A DNA stretch of 32,693 nucleotides from a virus, in the IMG/VR virus record IMGVR_UViG_3300032291_001375, positions 1-32,693 of that record; one strand, given 5' to 3'. The position numbers were made by a program, and so were the translations under genes. Below the pieces are notes generated by a model that had not been told where the DNA came from, made no database searches, and saw only the letters and a program-made list of their open reading frames with translations. Positions 6,882-13,215 of the stretch are shown here, in pieces (within the stretch, counting starts at the first letter, position 1; each line of letters starts with the position of its first letter).

Positions 6882-7118
6882 TTAGCGGAAATTTTCTTCC
6901 GTATCTTTAATATAAGTTTCTAAGAAAGTTTGAAGTTCTGCTCTGCTAATATACTCTGGGTATCCTTTAGCGACTTTTCTATCTAAAAAATGATGTAGTG
7001 ATTTCAAACTTTCTTTTAATCCTAATACAATACCATCATTTACACAAGCACGAAAACTATCCGCTAACAAAGTATTAGCGTTATTGCCGTTTTGCTCTTC
7101 ATTTGAGTTTTGTGTCAT
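6882..7118 (-). CDS. Small hypothetical protein, 78 residues
   Basis: Starts MTQNSNEEQNGNNANTLLAD, with a polar disordered N-terminus of about 15 residues. Helices follow (VLGLKESLKSLHHFLDRKVA), then a short SRAELQTFLETYIKD segment. Its start shares ATGA with the upstream 47-residue gene at 7115-7118. The DNA is more AT-rich than its neighbours (for example 6940-7090), which may mark a recent acquisition. No function is assigned. Confidence 0.65.
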   Translation of the reverse strand: MTQNSNEEQNGNNANTLLADSFRACVNDGIVLGLKESLKSLHHFLDRKVAKGYPEYISRAELQTFLETYIKDTEENFR

Positions 7119-7258
7119 TGTGCTTGTCGGATAAATAGTTCTTGTTTGATTCTTATCAATGTCTTGTGAATAGCGTCCTTCTCTGCTGTGGTTTTACCAA
7201 CCATGCCCAGGTACTTGTGGCGAAGCAGCCGCAGCTCGTCATTGGTTAGGCTCATCAT
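7115..7258 (-). CDS. Small basic helical protein, 47 residues
   Basis: Two in-frame ATGs (7258 and 7255) give MMSLTNDELRLLRHKYLGMV followed by a helical basic C-terminus (IRIKQELFIRQAQ). It ends in ATGA overlap with the next gene, and its start overlaps the end of the upstream gene by 20 nt. It is below common length cut-offs but fits the operon pattern. No family is recognised. Confidence 0.55.
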   Translation of the reverse strand: MMSLTNDELRLLRHKYLGMVGKTTAEKDAIHKTLIRIKQELFIRQAQ

Positions 7259-7520
7259 TTCTTTTCGCTTCATACTTTGTCAATTTTAGTAGTTCGTTCT
7301 TCACATGCATGTAGTAAGCCTTCACGCTGTAGTATTCACCTGTGCCATCAAAGTCCTGCATAATCTCATCAGGTGCGTTGCTGATTGCCTCATCGACACA
7401 ATAGAGCGCAGCGTTAACTGCTTTAATATGCACCAGCGCAAGTTGCCCTAACTGCTCACCGCCTTCGACTATATCAAAATAGTTCGAGTACAGTTGCCAT
7501 GCTTTATCCTTTGCTTTCAT
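7239..7520 (-). CDS. Small conserved phage protein, 93 residues
   Basis: I chose ATG 7520 (MKAKDKAWQLYSNYFDIVEG) rather than an ATG at 7616, because 7616 would overlap the upstream gene by 113 nt while 7520 gives the 17-nt overlap usual here. The protein is mostly helical, with VNAALYCVDEAISNAPDEIM and a terminal VKNELLKLTKYE. Small proteins of this pattern are common in Bacteroidota phage early regions. The function is unknown. Confidence 0.65.
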   Translation of the reverse strand: MKAKDKAWQLYSNYFDIVEGGEQLGQLALVHIKAVNAALYCVDEAISNAPDEIMQDFDGTGEYYSVKAYYMHVKNELLKLTKYEAKRNDEPNQ

Positions 7521-7758
7521 CTTTGTAAGTTTGGTTGTAGTAACATGTTGCAGCGCGGTTATTCCATTTAGCAATAGTGCTTTGTTCGTCTGTGCGTCCT
7601 TCGCGGTAAGCTTCAAGAATCTGCTGCCGTTCCTGCTCTAAACATTCAATCATTTCCTGCATGAACTGCCTACCTCGTTGGGTGTGTTCATCAAACAATG
7701 AGTTAGCATAGCGTTGCGTTATTCTCATTGCTATTTGTAGTGCGGTTTTTCTACTCAT
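7504..7758 (-). CDS. Small helical protein, 84 residues
   Basis: Starts MSRKTALQIAMRITQRYANS and continues with a long charged helix (MIECLEQERQQILEAYREG) and a polar C-terminus. Its ATG shares ATGA with the stop of the exonuclease gene (7755-7758), so its translation is probably coupled to the recombination enzyme. That makes an accessory role in recombination or replication possible but unproven. Confidence 0.7.
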   Translation of the reverse strand: MSRKTALQIAMRITQRYANSLFDEHTQRGRQFMQEMIECLEQERQQILEAYREGRTDEQSTIAKWNNRAATCYYNQTYKDESKG

Positions 7759-8522
7759 AGTGCTAAGGTATTAAGGTATTCACGCCACATTGGTACACGC
7801 TCCTGAAGCTTTGCGATTGCTGCCTCATCAAACTCCACAACCTTTTCGTGTATGCGCTCCTGCACTGGTATGTCGTACACCCATTCGGTTCGGTGCGATT
7901 CTAAGTCTGCATCCGGGTAATCGCGCATGAACTGCTCCATGTCGTATATCATGTTGCGCTCAATGCTCTGTGCTTTCTTAATGAAGGTAGGGTCACCCTG
8001 TGGATCAATAAGATTCAGCCTGCGTGCCAATCGATACTTCTCATCGTTAATCATCTCGATGGGTGCATTGACAAGCACAAAGCAGAAGGTTGCAGTAGGT
8101 GCGCCCGTTAGCCACATATACGCCTGCCCCTGCCAGTAGTAGTCTTTGTTAAGGTCATCCTGTTTTGAATCCATGAAAGTGTGGATGCTCCAACTGCTTT
8201 TGATGTCGGGTACGTTCAAGCACTTGTCATTGTCATCGATTATGAGCAGGTCGGGCGTGCCTTTGACAAATTGGTTTTGGAACATCTGCTCATTCTTGAA
8301 CACGATTTGCTTGCGTTCCCTGCGCCACATATCGATGGCATCATTCTCAACTGCCAATCCTTTCTCAATGTACTTATTACTGATTTCTTTGTAGCGTTTG
8401 TACTTGTGCTGCACATAGACTTCCAGTAGTGCGCTCTTTGTTGTTTCGCTAAGACCTGTTTTGGTTCTTGCATCGGTCATCAACTTACCAAGTTGTGACG
8501 CTCTGAATAATACGTTTTCCAT
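7755..8522 (-). CDS. YqaJ/lambda-exonuclease-like recombination nuclease
   Basis: 255 residues with the PD-(D/E)XK layout of YqaJ-type viral exonucleases: IEKGLAVENDAIDMW (residues 52-66, first acidic helix), GTPDLLI with Asp91, PDIKSSW with Asp106 and Lys108, and YYWQGQAYMWLTG at 128-140. Enzymes of this family digest one strand of double-stranded DNA ends to give 3' overhangs. The annealing protein directly upstream (8554-9225) is the expected partner, together forming a Red-like recombination pair. The gene is coupled to the next small gene by ATGA. It lies within the leftward early operon. Confidence 0.82.
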   Translation of the reverse strand: MENVLFRASQLGKLMTDARTKTGLSETTKSALLEVYVQHKYKRYKEISNKYIEKGLAVENDAIDMWRRERKQIVFKNEQMFQNQFVKGTPDLLIIDDNDKCLNVPDIKSSWSIHTFMDSKQDDLNKDYYWQGQAYMWLTGAPTATFCFVLVNAPIEMINDEKYRLARRLNLIDPQGDPTFIKKAQSIERNMIYDMEQFMRDYPDADLESHRTEWVYDIPVQERIHEKVVEFDEAAIAKLQERVPMWREYLNTLAL

Positions 8523-8553
8523 TTGTTGTTGTTATTGATGGTCAAATATACAA

Positions 8554-9225
8554 TTATTCGCCAAGACCGTACTGGTCTTTTTTGGCATTCAGTTCATCAC
8601 CTACTTCAGCCAATACCTCAGGGCTGCAAGCCTTAAAGATTTTCATCAGCTGAGTGATGTCGGTTGCCTGCTGAATCAGTTCACGCACATACGCTACATC
8701 CTGCTCATGCCCACGACCAAGCGCACCTTTCAACTTGAATGGCTTGTAGGTATCCTTGTTCTTGCGATTCAAGTCACGACCGAACACCTTGCCTAATGAC
8801 AATGCTGCGTTTTTAAGGCACTCAGTCTTGAGTTTACCAAACGCCAAGTCCATAGCATTAGCTTTTTTGTTATCGGGGTTTAATGCCCATCTATTACGAT
8901 CGCTGCCAAACACATTGTCGGGTACTTTGTCAACCATGATAATAACCGATGCGGCACCGGTGCGTTTTAGTTCGTAGCCGCTAATGGGATGTATCACCAC
9001 TAACTCAAGTGATGCCTGGACTTCGTTAGCAAGTACCGCCCATTTAAAGTTCTCAGTACGCCAATGCCCAAAGAAGAGTTCGTCTAAGGTAGTTTCAACG
9101 TGACTAATGACTAAGGTCTGCGCCTTCTTGTCGGGTGTAGATTCAACTCCGAGTGGGTCTGGTTCTGCGTTGAGCATCTGCTGAAACTTCTGCAATGCTT
9201 CAAGATTGTCTTTGTGAAAATTCAT
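8554..9225 (-). CDS. Rad52-like single-strand annealing protein
   Basis: 223 residues. Residues about 50-140 have the Rad52/Sak-like core: HWRTENFKWAVLANEVQASL, then LELVVIHPISGYELKRTGAA, and a helix with KLKTECLKNAALSLGKVFGR. The C-terminus is helical and ends acidic (KKDQYGLGE). Such proteins coat single-stranded DNA and anneal complementary strands during phage recombination. The adjacent YqaJ-type exonuclease supports this. The family call is made from pattern memory; a RecT or Erf type is less likely because their signatures are absent. Confidence 0.65.
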   Translation of the reverse strand: MNFHKDNLEALQKFQQMLNAEPDPLGVESTPDKKAQTLVISHVETTLDELFFGHWRTENFKWAVLANEVQASLELVVIHPISGYELKRTGAASVIIMVDKVPDNVFGSDRNRWALNPDNKKANAMDLAFGKLKTECLKNAALSLGKVFGRDLNRKNKDTYKPFKLKGALGRGHEQDVAYVRELIQQATDITQLMKIFKACSPEVLAEVGDELNAKKDQYGLGE

Positions 9226-9249
9226 GTTATTGATTATTGATTGGTTTGC

Positions 9250-9354
9250 TTAGTGATTCATTAGGCAGTCATTCAGTTCTTGGCAGTAGCTTAGAACTGC
9301 GAAAATGATAATTGCGCCAATGATGTAACGAAGAATGGTAGATGCTTTTTTCAT
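9250..9354 (-). CDS. Tiny membrane protein, 34 residues
   Basis: Reads MKKASTILRYIIGAIIIFAV, then LSYCQELNDCLMNH. It has a basic N-terminus, one hydrophobic helix and a short polar tail with two cysteines. It is the first gene after the regulatory gap at 9355-9522 and is 24 nt from the annealing-protein gene. It resembles the 35-residue membrane protein at 6530-6637 only in layout. The function is unknown. Confidence 0.5.
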   Translation of the reverse strand: MKKASTILRYIIGAIIIFAVLSYCQELNDCLMNH

Positions 9355-9382
9355 GTGATAAGATTTATTGTTATTGATAGGG

Positions 9383-9510
9383 CGAAGATAGTGCAACTAC
9401 TTACACTCACCCTGTTAAAAATTGTTAAAATTGCAATCGGTTACAGATTGTAACCACCTCAACTATACCAACACGGGTATAAATGCAAGAAGATTACGCT
9501 CGTTTATACC
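9383..9510 (-). promoter_or_regulatory. Regulatory region between terminase and recombination genes
   Basis: This 168-nt gap (9355-9522) holds several signals. A minus-strand -7 element TATCTTCG lies at 9383-9390, without a good TTG at the right spacing. Two direct copies of TGTTAAAA lie at 9413-9420 and 9423-9430, exactly 10 nt apart. A perfect 7-3-7 palindrome GGTTACA-GAT-TGTAACC lies at 9439-9455. A longer inverted repeat has arms GGTATAAA (9476-9483) and TTTATACC (9503-9510). A promoter with operator sites for the recombination genes is the likely reading. The weak -33 box suggests it needs an activator. Confidence 0.5.
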
Positions 9511-9522
9511 TTCAAGGGTACA

Positions 9523-10821
9523 CTACGCCCACGAATAGCTACCGTAGTTCGGGAATAGTTCAAAGTACATGCGCATCATTATCGCATCTGCGTAGTCAGG
9601 TGACTTGCCATGCATGCGTGCTATCTCATCTTTGCTAATCACAGCAAGCTTGCCATCTGCTTCCGGTTGCCTGCGTCTTATCATGTCCAGTTCTTGCACA
9701 ATCACATCGCGAAACTGTGACACTTTGAAGATTACTTTGTTCTGCTCAATCAATTCTGCTAACTTGAAATAGCACTCTGCCTTTTGGTTGGTGAACTTAT
9801 CCGATTGCTTTGCACGCCCACCATTAAGGAAGCCGCGACACTTTAAGCTATCTACCACACCACCACCTACACCATCTTCATCGCAGATCACGTTGCTTAA
9901 TTTGATAGCATGCCTGTCGCATAGTTGGCGAATGGTAGCGACAACAGTTGTTATTGGTTGCTTACGCAGCTCGTGTATTTCCATTAACTGCAAACCATGC
10001 CACACGCATATCACACTACGGTCTTTGCCAAGGCGTGCGATGTCGGCACTGATAAACTTTTCACCTTTGGCATCCTCTTCCCGGAAGCAGCGCACAAGGT
10101 CATCGTATTGGTACAGGTTGTCTACGCTCTCGTCATACTCCCAATCTCCATACAACAACCTTCGTCTATCTATTTCGGGCAACCGTTCAAGTGTTTCAAT
10201 GTAGCTTTCAGGTAAGTGTGGGTTGTCCGTTGGCAGCGATGGTATAAACGCAAGGTGCTGCGCTAAATTATCTGCTTTGAATGGTGCGTAAAACTCATTG
10301 TAAAGCCATCCTTTGGACGGATTGCAGGTAAGTAGCATCTTCGGTTGTAAATCAAATTCGCGTAGCTTAAAACGAATGCGCGATTGCAATATGTCAATTG
10401 CCCTCTTTGATACCTGCGCAGCTTCATCCACATACGCATCAGTCAATTCAAGACCACCCAGTGCATGAAATTCAGGGTCACTTGGGTAAGCAAATAAATC
10501 CTTCAGGATTATCTCACTGCCATTGCTGAATGTGATAACGTGCGTCTGGTTGTTGATAGTGTAGTGTTCGTTGGGCGCAAGACCAAACATCTGCGCTACC
10601 TCAAAGAAAGTCTTTAGCGTGGTCTTCTTTAACGTGTCCAACTTGCTGCGACCTATCAAACCTCGCGTGCCGGGATACTTGAACCTGCGGCTTATTTGCC
10701 ACGCACATCCGATAAACGATTTTGATCCACCTGCTGCACCACCGAAAAGCACCACACGTGCCGGGTGTGAATTACCCAACACACGCAGTGCTTCGTTTTG
10801 TTTCGGCAGGTACTCAATCAT
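9523..10821 (-). CDS. terL: Terminase large subunit
   Basis: 432 residues with both terminase domains. The ATPase part has Walker A GGAAGGSKS (27-35), Walker B TDAYVDEAAQ with Asp132-Glu133, and the coupling motif LLTCNPSKGW (163-172). The RNase H-like nuclease part has Asp260 (ISADIARLGKDRSV), the acidic pair in ICDEDGVGGG (near 314-316), and Asp409/Asp412 (SPDYADAIMM). It pumps DNA into the prohead through the portal and cuts the concatemer. It is on the minus strand among replication genes, while the TerS-like gene and all head genes are on the plus strand. A tRNA-like gene ends 10 nt upstream of its ATG. Confidence 0.95.
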   Translation of the reverse strand: MIEYLPKQNEALRVLGNSHPARVVLFGGAAGGSKSFIGCAWQISRRFKYPGTRGLIGRSKLDTLKKTTLKTFFEVAQMFGLAPNEHYTINNQTHVITFSNGSEIILKDLFAYPSDPEFHALGGLELTDAYVDEAAQVSKRAIDILQSRIRFKLREFDLQPKMLLTCNPSKGWLYNEFYAPFKADNLAQHLAFIPSLPTDNPHLPESYIETLERLPEIDRRRLLYGDWEYDESVDNLYQYDDLVRCFREEDAKGEKFISADIARLGKDRSVICVWHGLQLMEIHELRKQPITTVVATIRQLCDRHAIKLSNVICDEDGVGGGVVDSLKCRGFLNGGRAKQSDKFTNQKAECYFKLAELIEQNKVIFKVSQFRDVIVQELDMIRRRQPEADGKLAVISKDEIARMHGKSPDYADAIMMRMYFELFPNYGSYSWA

Positions 10822-10830
10822 AATCTTTTG

Positions 10831-10921
10831 TAGTCAGGACAGGAATCGAACCTGTGATTGTGTTGAAATTCAAACTCAACATCTATCTGAACATTAGCGT
10901 CTACCATTTCGCCACCTGACT
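10831..10921 (-). tRNA. tRNA-like gene, class II, anticodon arm irregular
   Basis: On the minus strand a 7-bp acceptor stem (AGTCAGG with CCTGACT), a D-arm GCG-loop-CGC containing GGTAGA, and a perfect 5-bp T-arm (ACAGG-TTCGATT-CCTGT) are clear. Total length is 91 nt including the discriminator A, and no CCA is encoded. The middle does not fold normally. Reading TTCAGAT as the loop gives a Leu CAG anticodon and a class II variable arm (GTTGA/TCAAC), but the anticodon stem then has mismatches. Taking the TTGAG/TTCAA stem as the anticodon arm gives UGA but leaves a 17-nt insertion. It may be a degenerate Leu tRNA or a tRNA-like processing signal upstream of terL. Confidence 0.6.
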
Positions 10922-10929
10922 AATCCTTT

Positions 10930-11163
10930 TTAAAACGGCAAATCACCAGTGCCTTGTGAATCGTCTTCTTGTTGGCGTTGCTGCATCGGCTCGGACATCT
11001 TGCCCGAAAAGAACTTACCGCTCTTCCCTTCCTTAACCCATGCAGCCAGTCGCATCTTCTTGCCATTGACCATAATCTCACCTGTGTACTGTGGACCGTT
11101 GTTGGCTACGTTGTTGTTCTTGAATAGGGTGAACTGCCCCTCTTGCATTTGATAGTTACTCAT
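10930..11163 (-). CDS. SSB-like single-stranded DNA-binding protein
   Basis: 77 residues. The core GQFTLFKNNN, then YTGEIMVNGKKMRLAAWVKE and GKSGKFFSGK, matches a family of small OB-like phage proteins, and the protein ends in an acidic, Gln-rich tail with the terminal DLPF. That tail resembles the acidic tip (DDIPF) by which SSB recruits partner proteins. It lies among replication and recombination genes, consistent with binding single-stranded phage DNA. It is much shorter than bacterial SSB, so the annotation rests on the tail and core pattern. Confidence 0.65.
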   Translation of the reverse strand: MSNYQMQEGQFTLFKNNNVANNGPQYTGEIMVNGKKMRLAAWVKEGKSGKFFSGKMSEPMQQRQQEDDSQGTGDLPF

Positions 11164-11167
11164 TGTA

Positions 11168-11350
11168 TTAATTGTTAATTATTGCGATGTCATCGACCAT
11201 CAGTGCGATGGTTTTATTTCCGTTCAAATCGGTTGTTTCAATTATTTCGAACTGTTCAAGGTAGATGCTGTGGATGTCGATGAAGCCAATGAAGATTTCC
11301 ATCTCATCAGGATAATCAGCCAACCTATCAAACAATTCGCCTATTGTCAT
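11168..11350 (-). CDS. Small acidic hypothetical protein, 60 residues
   Basis: Starts MTIGELFDRLADYPDEMEIF and alternates short helices and strands, ending TIALMVDDIAIINN. The first 15 residues resemble the N-termini of small phage proteins with the pattern T-ELI-L-P-D. Its ATG shares ATGA with the stop of the upstream gene (11347-11350). No function can be given. Confidence 0.65.
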   Translation of the reverse strand: MTIGELFDRLADYPDEMEIFIGFIDIHSIYLEQFEIIETTDLNGNKTIALMVDDIAIINN

Positions 11351-11517
11351 AGCCTGTATTCATCTTTATCAGTGAGTAGTAAAAGCTCCTCAAAGATAAG
11401 ACGCATTGCCATATTATCACTCATTGCAGGACGCATGCTACGTTTAGCTGTTAACAAGAATAACTTGCGTAGTAGTTCGGTTTCGCGCTGCTTGTCGTAC
11501 TGCATGTTAGTATTCAT
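11347..11517 (-). CDS. Small helical protein, 56 residues
   Basis: I chose ATG 11517 (MNTNMQYDKQRETELLRKLF) because a start at 11628 would overlap the upstream gene by 122 nt and add an unlikely N-terminus. The protein is one or two charged helices ending LLLLTDKDEYRL. It overlaps the upstream gene by 11 nt and is coupled downstream by ATGA. No family is recognised. Confidence 0.6.
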   Translation of the reverse strand: MNTNMQYDKQRETELLRKLFLLTAKRSMRPAMSDNMAMRLIFEELLLLTDKDEYRL

Positions 11518-12193
11518 TTTGCTTGTTAATTTCTTCCATGTACCTTTCCTTGCGGTACTCGTTGAACTGGTAAGGTGTGTTCTTGTACACACGAAAGCGC
11601 ATATCGTTATTCCATTGCGGCAACGCATCGTATTCCTTCATCAACAATTGTTCAAATGCAGGTGGTGCAATGCGCTTTGCTTCTTGTGCCGGTGCTTCTT
11701 CAATCTTCAACTTGTCAGCTGTTTGCTGAATAGCCTCAAGCACCTGTGGGTGTTGGAACATTTCGTAGATGTTGTTGCTGCTTTGCTTTTCCAAATTAAT
11801 GCGTTCACTGATCGCTTGTCTTTTGGTCATGAACTTACGAATCCATTCAAAGAATATCTGCCCATCGATGCGGTTATACACTGGACCAAACTCACCCTTC
11901 ATTGCCATGCGAAAACAAACCTGCAGCTCATCTACTCGCAGATAGTAGTAATCTTCAAGCATTAACTCAGCTGTGAGCGCAAGTTGTTGTGCGTTCATCG
12001 GCTGTTGCAGGTTGAAGTATTGTTGGCACATATCCATCATTGCCACCATGATGTTGACCGTTGCCTGCTGATTTTTATCCTTCCGAATTTCAGCCAGCGT
12101 TGGTGATGTTTTCAGTGCCAAAATCTCGTGCAATTTCACTTCGGTATTGCTTGCGGAACTCTTCAAGTTCACTAATGCGCTTTGCTCTTTCAT
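11507..12193 (-). CDS. Replication-associated protein of unknown function
   Basis: 228 residues, mostly helical. The central part (LTAELMLEDYYYLRVDELQV, then GEFGPVYNRIDGQIFFEWIR) recurs in Bacteroidota phage and mobile-element proteins encoded right after replication initiators. A helicase-loader or primosome role is possible from position only. The ATG at 12193 gives a 104-nt overlap with the initiator gene, so the true start may be a later codon such as TTG 12118 or ATG 12049. The C-terminus is charged and probably disordered (EEAPAQEAKRIAPP). Confidence 0.65.
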   Translation of the reverse strand: MKEQSALVNLKSSASNTEVKLHEILALKTSPTLAEIRKDKNQQATVNIMVAMMDMCQQYFNLQQPMNAQQLALTAELMLEDYYYLRVDELQVCFRMAMKGEFGPVYNRIDGQIFFEWIRKFMTKRQAISERINLEKQSSNNIYEMFQHPQVLEAIQQTADKLKIEEAPAQEAKRIAPPAFEQLLMKEYDALPQWNNDMRFRVYKNTPYQFNEYRKERYMEEINKQNEY

Positions 12194-12875
12194 CTTGAAT
12201 TATGTTTTTTGAGTTATTTGAGTTGTCAAATTTAGAGTTATTTACCATCCAGTTGCGAGCGGATGCTTTCCAATCCTTCATCGGATTGCGACCTTGCTTC
12301 CATCCATTGGCTTCGTAGTAGTTAAAAAATTTCGCGGCCTCGGTGTTTATTTTTTCATCAGTCCACTGCATGTGCTTTTGTACTGAATACTCACCCATGA
12401 AATTGTAAACATCATTTTCGTTTGGGGGTGCGAATGCACTACTATTGTTTCTTGGTTTCTTTGTTTCTTGGTTTCTTTGTTTATCTATAGGGGCAGTGGT
12501 GGTATCAATGCTGTGGTCAATGCCGTTGCTATGCTGTATCAATGCCGTATCCAATGCCGTATGCAATGCCGTGGCTTTTTTGCTACGGCATATTGAGATT
12601 AAAGTGCTGCTATATTGGTTCTTAGATTCTTTGATGATTTCAATGAATCCCCACTTGCTCAAATCGCCAAGTGCTGCAAGATAGGTTCGCTTGTTGCCAA
12701 TGTGCAGACCTTCCATTGTTGCATACGTAGGTAACCCAAACTGCTCTTTCCAACCAAGTCGGTTGTTCAGTTCAATGATCCACATGAACAAAGCAGTGTG
12801 CTGGCACTTCACCTCTGAATGCTCAAAGGAAAAATCAAACCACTTCCGGGAAAGGTCATAACCGTTATTTTTCAT
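12090..12875 (-). CDS. Phage replication initiator (winged-helix, O/DnaD-like)
   Basis: 261 residues from ATG 12875 (MKNNGYDLSRKWFDFSFEHS). An ATG at 12899 would overlap the upstream gene more. Residues about 1-100 look like a replication-type winged helix (ALFMWIIELNNRLGW, then GNKRTYLAALGDLSKWGFIE). A low-complexity middle (TALHTALDTALIQHS, then Gln/Asn/Lys) is encoded by an iteron array. The C-terminal domain has AAKFFNYYEANGWKQGRNPM and DWKASARNW, seen in Bacteroidota replication proteins. It probably binds the origin and loads the host helicase. Having the origin inside the initiator gene parallels lambda O. It overlaps the gene downstream by 104 nt. Confidence 0.75.
   Translation of the reverse strand: MKNNGYDLSRKWFDFSFEHSEVKCQHTALFMWIIELNNRLGWKEQFGLPTYATMEGLHIGNKRTYLAALGDLSKWGFIEIIKESKNQYSSTLISICRSKKATALHTALDTALIQHSNGIDHSIDTTTAPIDKQRNQETKKPRNNSSAFAPPNENDVYNFMGEYSVQKHMQWTDEKINTEAAKFFNYYEANGWKQGRNPMKDWKASARNWMVNNSKFDNSNNSKNIIQDERAKRISELEEFRKQYRSEIARDFGTENITNAG
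12447..12592. other. Candidate replication origin: iterons plus T-rich repeat
   Basis: Six copies of CAATGC(C/T)GT or a one-mismatch variant start at 12506, 12518, 12529, 12540, 12552 and 12564, spaced 11-12 bp, about one helical turn. An inverted copy ACGGCAT at 12585-12591 can pair with the last iteron. Just to one side, the 16-bp unit GTTTCTTGGTTTCTTT occurs twice in tandem (12447-12478), giving a strongly strand-asymmetric pyrimidine tract suited to unwinding. Iterons plus a neighbouring asymmetric tract inside an initiator gene is the lambda-type origin layout. Confidence 0.7.
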
Positions 12876-13080
12876 CGAGTAATTTTTGAAGATGTTCAAT
12901 CATGCGGTTCACTTCATAATCAGTCATTGAAATATATACACCTTCACCATCTGAATCACGATATGCTGACATGAAAATAGCGCCATTGATTCTTGAAAAT
13001 TGAACAAAACATTTTGAACGCATGTCACGAAAACGTGGCGGATTAGTTTCCACTATTGATCTACCTGAATCACGATACAT
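12865..13080 (-). CDS. Small hypothetical protein, 71 residues
   Basis: Starts MYRDSGRSIVETNPPRFRDM. A central strand-rich part (KCFVQFSRINGAIFMSAYRD) precedes a helical C-terminus (EVNRMIEHLQKLLDEK). It is the first gene after the structured leader and promoter at 13.1-13.2 kb, so it is the likely direct target of any leader control. It overlaps the replication initiator by 11 nt. Its function is unknown; a regulatory or replication accessory role is possible. Confidence 0.65.
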   Translation of the reverse strand: MYRDSGRSIVETNPPRFRDMRSKCFVQFSRINGAIFMSAYRDSDGEGVYISMTDYEVNRMIEHLQKLLDEK

Positions 13081-13082
13081 AA

Positions 13083-13181
13083 ACTAAATACCCACCATTA
13101 CACACAAAGGCAACCCAGCGCACGAAAGTGCTATGGCAATGCGGTAATGATGGGATTTAAAATGTTTTTCATCTGGGTTGC
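13083..13181 (-). ncRNA. Structured 5' leader with pseudoknot-like pairing
   Basis: The minus-strand RNA from the promoter at 13186-13215 has two crossing helices. P1 pairs GCAACCCAG (13181-13173) with CTGGGTTGC (13118-13110), 9 bp. P2 pairs CCCATCATTAC (13154-13144) with GTAATGGTGGG (13101-13091), 11 bp with one U-G wobble. Between them is a small hairpin GCAC-TTTC-GTGC (13131-13120). The order P1-P2-P1'-P2' is that of a pseudoknot, or of two mutually exclusive folds. The wobble pairs only on the minus strand (it is a C-A mismatch on the plus strand), matching the promoter direction. The P2 3' arm ends 10 nt before the ATG at 13080. Confidence 0.6.
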
Positions 13182-13185
13182 ATGG

Positions 13186-13215
13186 CAAAGATAGTCAAAC
13201 TATCTCTACTTCCAA
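13186..13215 (-). promoter_or_regulatory. Internal leftward promoter with overlapping palindrome
   Basis: On the minus strand, TTG (13215-13213), a 19-nt spacer and TATCTTTG (13193-13186) match the Bacteroidota consensus exactly. The perfect 7-3-7 palindrome AGATAGT-CAA-ACTATCT at 13189-13205 covers the -7 box and part of the spacer, a natural operator position. It would drive the 71-residue gene, the replication initiator and genes beyond, and create the structured leader at 13083-13181. Confidence 0.7.

Noticed and set aside
11270-11965. Plus-strand open frame of 231 codons
   Set aside because: It lies antisense to well-supported minus-strand genes, is cysteine- and leucine-rich as expected of a reverse complement, and has no coupling to neighbours.
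12447-12572. CRISPR array
   Set aside because: The units are 9-16 bp with no spacers of regular length and lie inside a coding frame; they fit iterons and a tandem repeat.
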